A DNA stretch of 8,308 bases from NCBI RefSeq assembly GCF_016785185.1, contig NZ_JAEKDY010000138.1; one strand, written 5' to 3'. This stretch comes from Heyndrickxia sporothermodurans. GTDB taxonomy: Bacteria; Bacillota; Bacilli; Bacillales; Bacillaceae_C. The translations under genes and the position numbers were made by a program. How positions within the stretch are numbered: the stretch's first letter is position 1; each line of letters begins with the position of its first letter. Below the pieces are notes generated by a model. It saw nothing but the letters and a program-made list of their open reading frames with translations, ran no database searches and was not told where the DNA came from. Below are positions 1 to 5,826 of this stretch, in pieces.

Positions 1-68
1 CTCACAAGGCCCACATTATCCCAATGAACGGAGAGAGTTATCGTCTCAAAGAAACATATTCGAAGTAA
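1..68 (+). CDS. istB: IS21-like helper ATPase IstB, C-terminal end only
   Basis: The frame beginning at base 3 reads HKAHIIPMNGESYRLKETYSK and stops with TAA at 66-68. The ending around NGESYRLK is the usual C-terminus of IstB, the AAA+ ATPase that assists the IstA transposase of IS21-family elements. Only the last 21 residues are present, so the Walker motifs cannot be checked. The stop lies 59 bases before the inferred end of the element, as expected for the distal gene. The identification rests on this short tail and on the terminal repeats next to it. Confidence 0.7.
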   Translation, partial: HKAHIIPMNGESYRLKETYSK

Positions 69-75
69 CAAAAGG

Positions 76-2151
76 GTGGTCAACTTTTACATGAGCGACA
101 TGGTCAACTTTTGGGTTGACATTTACATTTTACAGGAAAAAGTTGATAAAGAAGAAGTGTTGTATTTGGGAAAAGTATCACTTTTTGATAAAGAAACACA
201 GCAACCGATTATTGTGGACTGGCGGTCACCAATTGCGAATCTATATTATGATGGGCGTTTAGGTGATGTTTCCTATGAATCGGAAGGCGATATCTATTAC
301 GGATATTTATCATTAAAGCGTCAATTTATTATTGATGAAGGTGAACTAGAAGAAATCCGAGATATTGATTTAACAACAAATGATGAATTACTCCAAATGT
401 CCTTATCTGAGAGTGCGAGTAATCGTTTAACTGAAATTGTTTCAACAATCCAAGAGGAACAAAATAATATTATCCGGGCTGATTTGAACAAACCGATTAT
501 TGTTCAAGGAGCTGCCGGAAGTGGTAAGACAACGATTGCGCTACACCGTATCTCCTACTTCATTTATACCTTTGCTGATAACTTTACGCCCGATCAATTA
601 ATGATTTTAGCTCCAAACCGCTTATTTATTGATTACATCTCTGAAGTTCTCCCGGAACTTGGTGTTGAAAATATTCTACAAACGACATTTGTTGATTATG
701 TCATGTTGTGCATTGGCAAAAAAATAAAATTAACACCCCCGGATGAAAAGCTCGTCCATTTTATAAACCAGGATATAAAACATCCAGAATTAGTAAAATG
801 GGTCTCGGATTTTAAAGGTTCATTACTATTTAGAGACATCGTTGATCGTTACTTAAATGATGTATTAAAAACATTGCTTCCAACCGAAGATTTTTTCGTA
901 TCGAAGTTTCGCTTATATAGTGGTAAGAAATTAAGACAACTCATCGAATATGAATACAGATATTTACCTTATTATCATCGCATCGACAAGATTAAACGGG
1001 TATTGCAGAATCATGTTCGTACAGAAAAAAAACGAATGGTTGAGAAAGTGACAAACTTTTATGATAATAAGCTAGAAAAAGCGTTGTACAGTAAGGCTGA
1101 ACCGGAAAAGCGGCGTCGCTATGTTTCAAAAGCTTTAGATAAGAAAGCTGAAGCACTAAATGATATAAAGAAAGAAGTGCGAACGGCCGTTACTACTTAC
1201 ATAAAAAAACTCCCAAAACATGATTTATTTTATTATTACAAGCAGCTTGTGACTAATAAAGAAGTATTTATGAAATATGCTCATGATGTACTTAAACCAT
1301 CAGAAATCGATTTTTTCATTGAGTATCAGAACAGATTGAATGAAAAGAAGACGTATGAAATCGAGGATTTGGCTTCCTTGCTCTATTTACAAGGGAAGCT
1401 ATTTGGAATTGAAAAGCATTTGCGAGTGAAAAATATCGTTGTCGACGAAGCACAGGACTATAGTTATTTTCAACTGTATGCATTAAAAACTGTCTTGGAA
1501 ACAGATATGTTTACGATCGTTGGCGATCTGGCACAAGGAATCCACTCATACCGGGGAATTAAGGATTGGAACATCGTTCAGAATGAAATTTTTCCAAGAG
1601 CAAGTTATAAAACGCTGCAAAAAAGTTATCGTACGACAGTCGAGATTATGAATGCTGCCAATCAAATTTTGCGTCTCCTTCCTATCGATTTGCCAACTGT
1701 TGAACCAGTTGTTAGACATGGAAAAAAACCAACTTTTCATAAAACTTCCTCTGAAAAAGAAACTGTAAAATCGATTGAGAATGAGATTAACCAATTGTAC
1801 AAGGAAGGGATAAAAACAATCGCATTAATTGGAAAAACAAATGAAGAATGCAAAAAATTAACTCAGTTATTGAAAAAGCATTCCGAACTTCCAATCCAAT
1901 TTTTAAAAGAAAATGAGGAGATTCATAAGGATGAAGTCGTCATTGTTAGTTCGCATTTGTCAAAGGGGCTCGAATTTGATGCAGTGTTAGTTTGCTCGCT
2001 TGGTGCCTCGTTCCTTGAAAATGAAATTGATATTAAACTTTTATATGTTTCCATGACACGGCCATTACATCGTTTGTCTTTCTTTGGAAAGGATCGATCG
2101 AATTTTCTATTAGATCAGGTGGATTCAGAATTGCTAGAAATTGAGGAGTAG
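76..2151 (+). CDS. helD: HelD-type RNA polymerase recycling helicase, N-terminus removed by IS insertion (probable pseudogene)
   Basis: This is a superfamily 1 helicase of the HelD type, which binds RNA polymerase and uses ATP to release it from stalled complexes. In the 691-codon frame the motifs are Walker A GAAGSGKT (145-152), Walker B DEAQD (457-461), GDLAQ (483-487), SYR (517-519), SKGLEFD (629-635) and YVSMTR (657-662). The VDWRSPIANLYYDG stretch near residues 47-60 is also typical of HelD. Intact Bacillus HelD is about 770 residues and begins with a coiled coil that enters the polymerase secondary channel. Here roughly the first 100 residues are gone, and the first 17 codons, including the GTG at 76, belong to the IS end. 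Native coding sequence starts at about 128. No convincing ribosome binding site or native promoter remains. The rest has no frameshift or stop, so loss looks recent; a shortened product from a start in the IS (GTG 76, ATG 91 or ATG 100) cannot be excluded. Confidence 0.85.
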   Translation: MVNFYMSDMVNFWVDIYILQEKVDKEEVLYLGKVSLFDKETQQPIIVDWRSPIANLYYDGRLGDVSYESEGDIYYGYLSLKRQFIIDEGELEEIRDIDLTTNDELLQMSLSESASNRLTEIVSTIQEEQNNIIRADLNKPIIVQGAAGSGKTTIALHRISYFIYTFADNFTPDQLMILAPNRLFIDYISEVLPELGVENILQTTFVDYVMLCIGKKIKLTPPDEKLVHFINQDIKHPELVKWVSDFKGSLLFRDIVDRYLNDVLKTLLPTEDFFVSKFRLYSGKKLRQLIEYEYRYLPYYHRIDKIKRVLQNHVRTEKKRMVEKVTNFYDNKLEKALYSKAEPEKRRRYVSKALDKKAEALNDIKKEVRTAVTTYIKKLPKHDLFYYYKQLVTNKEVFMKYAHDVLKPSEIDFFIEYQNRLNEKKTYEIEDLASLLYLQGKLFGIEKHLRVKNIVVDEAQDYSYFQLYALKTVLETDMFTIVGDLAQGIHSYRGIKDWNIVQNEIFPRASYKTLQKSYRTTVEIMNAANQILRLLPIDLPTVEPVVRHGKKPTFHKTSSEKETVKSIENEINQLYKEGIKTIALIGKTNEECKKLTQLLKKHSELPIQFLKENEEIHKDEVVIVSSHLSKGLEFDAVLVCSLGASFLENEIDIKLLYVSMTRPLHRLSFFGKDRSNFLLDQVDSELLEIEE
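77..112 (+). repeat. Two 12-bp direct repeats in the IS terminus
   Basis: TGGTCAACTTTT occurs exactly at 77-88 and again at 101-112, one copy every 24 bases. The second copy also forms an inverted repeat with the terminus: GTCAAC at 103-108 against GTTGAC at 115-120. In IS21-family elements such subterminal repeats are taken to be transposase binding sites; that role is inferred from the family here. Confidence 0.75.
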
Positions 2152-2154
2152 ATT

Positions 2155-2181
2155 AAGCTGAATTTTGATTCAGCTTTTTTT
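2155..2181 (+). terminator. Rho-independent terminator after helD
   Basis: AAGCTGAAT (2155-2163) pairs perfectly with ATTCAGCTT (2168-2176) around a TTTG loop, and the stem runs into TTTTT. It begins four bases after the helD stop. The opposite strand lacks a comparable T-run, so its use for the converging acetyltransferase gene would be weaker. Confidence 0.88.
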
Positions 2182-2245
2182 ACTTTATGACCGTGGGATA
2201 GGTGAGGGTAGTAACAATCCTTTTCCCACAAATGAAATAATAATG

Positions 2246-2737
2246 TTATTGGCAAATGGTGAATGTTTGCGCAGAGCATCTTTCCCCACTATCAATAACA
2301 GTTTCTTCCGTATATTCTAATTGCAACTCGTTAAAAAGTGATTTCCAAAACTGAATCGCTTTTTGATTTTTTTCGAGTTGAACAACATAATATGTTCCTG
2401 GATAAGGAGCAAATAATTTTTTGACTGCTTGTCCAGCAAAGCCTCTTTCTCGATATTGCGTAAAAATAAATATATCATTTACACAATAATCTATGTGTTC
2501 ATTTTTAACTGTTTTTACGAATAAAAGAAATCCTACTATTAATCCTTCATACTTGATAAAATATGGTATTAAATTAGATTTTGTGAAAAAAAGGTCTATA
2601 CTATCATATTCAAAAATTCCGAGCTGATTTGCTTTTAGCTGATTTGTATATTGAGAAAGATCATCAAGATAAAAATGAAGCATATTTTCTAAAATACTTT
2701 TCTCTTCTAATCGAACTTCTTTTAACTCAATAGTCAT
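2246..2737 (-). CDS. GNAT-family N-acetyltransferase
   Basis: The 163-residue product has the size and pattern of a GNAT acetyltransferase, which moves an acetyl group from acetyl-CoA to an amine. The acetyl-CoA binding loop is visible as YRERGFAGQA (95-104), matching R-x-x-G-x-G/A, after the beta strand VNDIFIF (86-92). A late motif NQKAIQFW (124-131) matches the N-x-x-A-x-x-F-W pattern of the family. The substrate cannot be read from the sequence. The start is ATG at 2737 because AGGAGAG lies six bases upstream. A longer frame reaching 2869 would begin inside the terminator of the neighbouring permease gene and add an unrelated hydrophobic stretch, so it was rejected. The gene is separated from the permease gene upstream by that terminator and is probably transcribed alone; no convincing promoter was found in the A/T-rich gap. 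Confidence 0.85.
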   Translation of the reverse strand: MTIELKEVRLEEKSILENMLHFYLDDLSQYTNQLKANQLGIFEYDSIDLFFTKSNLIPYFIKYEGLIVGFLLFVKTVKNEHIDYCVNDIFIFTQYRERGFAGQAVKKLFAPYPGTYYVVQLEKNQKAIQFWKSLFNELQLEYTEETVIDSGERCSAQTFTICQ

Positions 2738-2844
2738 GAGAATCTCTCCTATTAATAACGGCTTAACATTATTATTGTAAAAGAAATTGATAAAAAAGAG
2801 AATAGTGGGGATAAAATGGTACCTGTTTAAAAGACCAATGATGA

Positions 2845-2879
2845 TAAAAAAACCTCCATTTGTCACCACAAATGGAGGT
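2845..2879 (-). terminator. Rho-independent terminator of the ywrK-like gene
   Basis: ACCTCCATTTGT (2852-2863) and ACAAATGGAGGT (2868-2879) form a perfect 12-bp stem with a four-base loop. Read on the minus strand the stem is followed by a run of T (plus-strand A at 2846-2851). It lies 39 bases past the stop of the permease gene and marks the upstream boundary of the acetyltransferase gene. Confidence 0.92.
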
Positions 2880-2917
2880 AAAACGTATCATCGATTTTTT
2901 AAAAGCATTTGGTGTTT

Positions 2918-4174
2918 TTAACCAAATATCATTTGAACCCAATAGAATAATAGAAATAACGTGACAATCGTGGACAATGGGATAACAATTAATGAAACAT
3001 TTAAATAGTCACGCCATTTTATTTTTATTTTATTTTGTCGTAAAATGTGAATCCAAATGAGGGAGGCTAATGTTCCTATAGGTAGTAATAAAGATCCGAT
3101 ATCACTACCTATAATATTTGCTAAATAAATCGTTTTAAGTGTGATAGGATCAAGTCCCATTTCAGACAAGGTAATAGTTCCGATCATTAAGGCAGGATGA
3201 TTATTAAACAAGTTTGATAAAATGGATACGAGTCCCCCCATGATAAAACTAGCATAAAATAATCCTTGATTTACGATTGGTTCACAAACATTGACAAGCA
3301 ATTCTGTAAGTCCCGCATTATGGAGACCGTAAATAATTACATACATCGAAAAGGCAAAAATTAGAATGTGCCACGGAGTTTTCTTCAAAATATCAACAGG
3401 ATTTGTCCGAAGGTAATACCACCTCCAAAGAAGTAAAATACTTGATCCGAATACTGCTACAATTTCGATAGGAATGGAAAGAAATGATGCGACGAAGAGT
3501 AGACATCTCATAATAAAAACAAATAATAAAATTTTTAACATAAATTTTGTACGCTTCTTACTCGTATTTACATCAATACTTCCTTTTAGTGGATGGAAAT
3601 TGGAGGTGAAAAACAAATTTTCAATATCGTATTTAGCCTCTGGCAATTTTCGGGGTAACGACTTCTTTAATAAAACATACATCAGCCATGACATGAATAT
3701 TAATCCTAATGTAGCAGGAACAAACATCATTGCCGTATGCATATACAAGGTCATATGGACAATTTTTAAAGCAATTAAATTTACGATATTACTTACGCCA
3801 ATTGGTGCACTCGAAGCAGTTGCTATTAAGGCTCCGCTTAAAAGATAAGGGATCTGTTGGTGAGGTTTTAGTCTAAGATTTTTTAGTAGAAGGATTAGAA
3901 TGGGTGTTGTAATCAGAATACTTCCATCATTATTAAATAACAGTGTCATTAGGAAGCATAGCAATTGAATATACCAGTATAAGCGATAGCCGGAACCTTT
4001 TGCTAAACCAGCAAGTCTTGCGGCAGCCCAGTGAAAAAAACCGAAGCTTTCTAAAATAACAGCCATAACAATTGTCGCGATAATGGTTATCGAAGCACCA
4101 CCTATTTTACTTATAATATCCTCAATGTCCCCCCTAGACACAACCCCGGTTAATAATATGATCAAAGCTCTCAT
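2918..4174 (-). CDS. ywrK: ArsB/NhaD-type permease (YwrK-like), 5' end missing
   Basis: This 418-residue polytopic membrane protein belongs to the ArsB/NhaD (ion transporter) superfamily, whose members include arsenite and sodium/proton exporters. Conserved stretches are LLFNNDGSILITTPI (78-92), SAPIGVSNIVNLIALK (122-137), LSNLFNNHPALMIG (319-332) and GSDIGSLLLPIGTLASLIW (356-374). Two homologous halves are joined by a polar loop at about 170-212. I assign it to the YwrK-like branch from overall resemblance and from its place beside cotB and ywrJ; the transported ion is unknown. Family members usually have another 30-40 residues before the equivalent of LLTGVVS, which would form the first membrane helix. 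Here the ATG at 4174 is the reverse complement of a His codon of cotB, no ribosome binding site precedes it, and an in-frame stop lies eight codons upstream (TGA). The gene has probably lost its start and promoter and may be non-functional. Confidence 0.82.
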   Translation of the reverse strand: MRALIILLTGVVSRGDIEDIISKIGGASITIIATIVMAVILESFGFFHWAAARLAGLAKGSGYRLYWYIQLLCFLMTLLFNNDGSILITTPILILLLKNLRLKPHQQIPYLLSGALIATASSAPIGVSNIVNLIALKIVHMTLYMHTAMMFVPATLGLIFMSWLMYVLLKKSLPRKLPEAKYDIENLFFTSNFHPLKGSIDVNTSKKRTKFMLKILLFVFIMRCLLFVASFLSIPIEIVAVFGSSILLLWRWYYLRTNPVDILKKTPWHILIFAFSMYVIIYGLHNAGLTELLVNVCEPIVNQGLFYASFIMGGLVSILSNLFNNHPALMIGTITLSEMGLDPITLKTIYLANIIGSDIGSLLLPIGTLASLIWIHILRQNKIKIKWRDYLNVSLIVIPLSTIVTLFLLFYWVQMIFG

Positions 4175-4178
4175 ATTA
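4157..4178. other. Rearrangement junction between ywrK and cotB
   Basis: On the plus strand the cotB frame stays open upstream of its first ATG. From 4172 it reads HIKSITEDS, matching the end of the first CotB module (HVKSITED in B. subtilis as I recall it). Just before, the residues (YDQSS) no longer resemble CotB. On the minus strand, the ArsB-like match starts at about 4168 (ALIILLTGVVS) and nothing resembling the first ArsB helix occurs in any frame beyond it. The two coding sequences therefore meet within about 4166-4172, with no intergenic region left. A deletion, an inversion endpoint or an assembly join would all give this picture. Confidence 0.75.
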
Positions 4179-4216
4179 AAAGCATTACAGAGGATTCAAA
4201 GGCAAATTCAATCAAT

Positions 4217-4942
4217 ATGAATGCTAATCAGGAAGAGGAAGTAGATTATTTACATGCTGAAAACTTTGTAAGTTTAATGAATCATTTTAGAAATAATACG
4301 ATTCAAATTAACCAAGGTGGTCCTGATGCAAAAAATGGATTGTTACTAGAGGTCATTAATGATTATTTAGTTTTACAAACAAATGATGATGGAATTGTTT
4401 ATTATAATATCCATCATATAAAAAGTGTCAAAAACGCTCAAAAAAATATGGATAATAAAGAGAATATCGAAAACACGGCAGTTCAACCAGAGTTCCTAAG
4501 GAAAACAAGTTTTAATCAGTTATTCATGCATATGACACATAGCTGGGTTTCGATCAATCGAAATGGCCCAGAAGCGTTAGAAGGAATTCTTGTCGAAAAT
4601 ACAGACGGATATTATACACTAATAAATAATCAAGAAGTATTTCGTATTCATCCATTTCACGTGAGGAGTATCAGTGTCGGACCAAAAGGAGCTTTAAAAC
4701 AAGAAAACAATGAAAACAAGAATGATAACAAACAAGAGGAGTCGAGTAGTGAGGAAAATGTATTAACCTCTAGTGATCAAGTAATTACATCGAGTTCATC
4801 AGATAGGAGAACAGAATGGTCAAGAACATCTAGTAGAAATAGACGTTCAACCGGAGAGAGAAGAACGAGTAGGAGAAACGAAACGAGATGGAGCAGAGAA
4901 AAGGTAGTTAAGACTATTGATTATACATGGAAAACAAGATAA
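4217..4942 (+). CDS. cotB: Spore coat protein CotB, 5' end missing
   Basis: CotB is an outer spore-coat protein; in B. subtilis its serine-rich tail is phosphorylated by the coat kinase CotH. The visible 241 residues contain two copies of the CotB module. Copy one spans about 13-72, with INQGGPDAKNGLLLEV and YYNIHHIKSV. Copy two spans about 98-154, with VSINRNGPEALEGILV and HPFHVRSISVGPKG. A Glu/Asn-rich linker and a Ser/Arg-rich tail (about 173-227) follow, and the end VVKTIDYTWKTR matches the CotB C-terminus. B. subtilis CotB is about 380 residues and starts with another module that is absent here: matching sequence begins at 4172, in frame but with no start codon, and the ATG at 4217 has no ribosome binding site. 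The shorter tail also lacks the long Lys/Ser repeats of B. subtilis. Start and promoter are lost at the junction with ywrK, so this is probably a pseudogene. Confidence 0.85.
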   Translation: MNANQEEEVDYLHAENFVSLMNHFRNNTIQINQGGPDAKNGLLLEVINDYLVLQTNDDGIVYYNIHHIKSVKNAQKNMDNKENIENTAVQPEFLRKTSFNQLFMHMTHSWVSINRNGPEALEGILVENTDGYYTLINNQEVFRIHPFHVRSISVGPKGALKQENNENKNDNKQEESSSEENVLTSSDQVITSSSSDRRTEWSRTSSRNRRSTGERRTSRRNETRWSREKVVKTIDYTWKTR

Positions 4943-4972
4943 CTCTATCAATAAATCATATTAAATACAAAA

Positions 4973-5012
4973 TGGGGGAGCATTGATTTTGTAATGCCCC
5001 CAATACGTTTTT
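4973..5012 (+). terminator. Possible terminator hairpin between cotB and the ywrJ-like gene
   Basis: GCATT (4980-4984) and AATGC (4993-4997) pair around an eight-base loop, and the stem continues with GGGG against CCCC (4998-5001) after a one-base bulge. TTTTT (5008-5012) follows, but six bases beyond the stem, so this is a weaker terminator than others in the window. It sits directly before the ribosome binding site of the next gene and may reduce read-through from cotB or shape the leader. Confidence 0.45.
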
Positions 5013-5013
5013 G

Positions 5014-5021
5014 AAAGGAGG
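5014..5021 (+). promoter_or_regulatory. Ribosome binding site of the ywrJ-like gene
   Basis: AAAGGAGG ends seven bases before ATG at 5029, an ideal arrangement. It decides the start: a TTG at 5011 in the same frame would place this site inside the coding sequence. Confidence 0.85.
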
Positions 5022-5028
5022 ATTTGGG

Positions 5029-5694
5029 ATGAATGGAATGAAAAGTTTTATCAATAGTGAAATTGAGTTAGAGATTTCTGGAAAAACAATGTTGTCGGGA
5101 GTTCTTATTGATGTAGGATTAGATATAATTGTTATTTTCGATGGAACACGGTATTTATATATACCGCTATTACATGTCCATCAAATGAAAGAGAGAGCCT
5201 TGAAAGAAATTGAATCCGAACCTCCTGAAACTTTTCTACTATTTAATGAAACAGAACCAATATCCTATCGAAAGACGCTAAATCATGCGAAAGGTCAATT
5301 CATTGAGCTATTTGTAACTGGGAATCGTTCAATTCACGGATATATAACAAGTGTGTTAAACGATTATCTTGTCTTTTATTCACCAGTGTATAAAACGATA
5401 TTTATTTCAATGCAGCACTTAAAATGGTTTACCCCTTATTCACACCAATTAACTCCATACACATTAGGAAATAAAGAGCTTCCTATTGTACCAGCAAGTA
5501 TTCCACTCGCAAGATCATTTGAAGAACAATTGAAAAAATATGAAGGTCAATTAGTAGTACTAGATTTAGGCGATAATCCCGAGAAAATAGGTTTATTGAA
5601 AAATGTATCCAATAATATGATTGAGTTAATACTCGCTAATGGCCAAGCAGTTATTTGGAAATTTGGGCATTTAAAAACGGTTCACCTGCCATAG
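5029..5694 (+). CDS. ywrJ: YwrJ-like protein made of three CotB-type modules
   Basis: The product has 221 residues, no signal peptide and no membrane segment. I recognise it as YwrJ-like from general resemblance and its place next to cotB; its function is not established. It contains three copies of a module of about 50 residues, at 5-53, 84-134 and 166-219. Each has a short beta strand, a G-x-(I/L/V) turn, a stretch such as NDYLVFYSP or LDIIVIFDG, and an ending like IPLLHVHQM, ISMQHLKWF or WKFGHLKTV. The same pattern occurs twice in the neighbouring CotB (YYNIHHIKSV, HPFHVRSIS). This points to an Sm-like beta-barrel repeat and suggests a spore-coat or coat-assembly role, which is inference. 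ATG at 5029 was chosen because AAAGGAGG lies seven bases upstream. The gene is complete and ends at a strong terminator. No sporulation-type promoter could be assigned with confidence. Confidence 0.8.
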   Translation: MNGMKSFINSEIELEISGKTMLSGVLIDVGLDIIVIFDGTRYLYIPLLHVHQMKERALKEIESEPPETFLLFNETEPISYRKTLNHAKGQFIELFVTGNRSIHGYITSVLNDYLVFYSPVYKTIFISMQHLKWFTPYSHQLTPYTLGNKELPIVPASIPLARSFEEQLKKYEGQLVVLDLGDNPEKIGLLKNVSNNMIELILANGQAVIWKFGHLKTVHLP

Positions 5695-5698
5695 AAAA

Positions 5699-5734
5699 GA
5701 AAAACCAATGAGATCAATATCTCATTGGTTTTTC
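5699..5734. terminator. Strong terminator after the ywrJ-like gene
   Basis: GAAAAACCAATGAGAT (5699-5714) pairs perfectly with ATCTCATTGGTTTTTC (5719-5734) around a CAAT loop, giving 16 base pairs. T-tracts occur on both strands at the base of the stem, so it could work in both directions. It starts four bases after the stop codon and isolates yfmL transcription. Confidence 0.92.
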
Positions 5735-5756
5735 TGAAGATGGTCAACTTGCTTAT

Positions 5757-5786
5757 TTGTCATGTAAATAGTGGGTAGTGTATGAT
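5757..5786 (+). promoter_or_regulatory. Predicted SigA-type promoter of the yfmL-like gene
   Basis: TTGTCA (5757-5762) and TATGAT (5781-5786) are 18 bases apart and lie between the upstream terminator and the ribosome binding site. Both hexamers differ from consensus by one base. The -10 box overlaps an upstream in-frame ATG at 5782, which argues against that codon as the start. Confidence 0.6.
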
Positions 5787-5814
5787 AAAGTGTAAAAATA
5801 GAAATAATACGTTT

Positions 5815-5820
5815 AAGGAG
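5815..5820 (+). promoter_or_regulatory. Ribosome binding site of the yfmL-like gene
   Basis: AAGGAG lies six bases before ATG at 5827 and fixes this start over the in-frame ATG at 5782, which has no such site. Confidence 0.8.
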
Positions 5821-5826
5821 AAAAAT

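Larger units (their letters stand above)
1..127 (+). mobile_element. Right end of an IS21-family insertion sequence (partial)
   Basis: The segment holds the C-terminal codons of an IstB-like protein (3-68), followed by a short non-coding terminus with two exact copies of TGGTCAACTTTT and a final GGGTTGACATTTACA ending at 127. Repeated short motifs inside the ends and a terminal CA (TG at the other end) are typical of IS21-family elements, and istB is the last gene of such elements, so the order fits. The HelD-like coding sequence starts directly after 127. The rest of the element (istA, most of istB and the left end) lies outside the window. The target duplication, usually 4-8 bp in this family, would begin at 128 (TTTTACAG or part of it), but the left flank needed to prove it is not visible. 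Confidence 0.75.

Noticed and set aside
1546..1794. Minus-strand open frame of 82 codons
   Set aside because: It lies wholly inside the helicase core of helD, antisense, with no ribosome binding site or recognisable protein features.
2193..2229. Hairpin GTGGGA/TCCCAC between helD and the acetyltransferase gene
   Set aside because: The stem is short, the loop long, and no T-run follows on either strand, so it does not qualify as a terminator.
2738..2869. N-terminal extension of the acetyltransferase by 44 residues
   Set aside because: It would start inside the ywrK terminator hairpin and lacks a ribosome binding site, while ATG 2737 has AGGAGAG at the right distance.
3474..3848. Plus-strand open frame of 124 codons
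   Set aside because: It is antisense to the conserved permease coding sequence and its protein has no sensible pattern.
4951..4965. CATATTAAA as a SigK-like -10 upstream of the ywrJ-like gene
   Set aside because: The downstream TA of the consensus is missing and no AC element lies at the required distance, so it was not called as a promoter.
5782..5826. N-terminal extension of the DEAD-box helicase by 15 residues
   Set aside because: Its ATG overlaps the predicted -10 box and has no ribosome binding site; the added residues are unlike YfmL.
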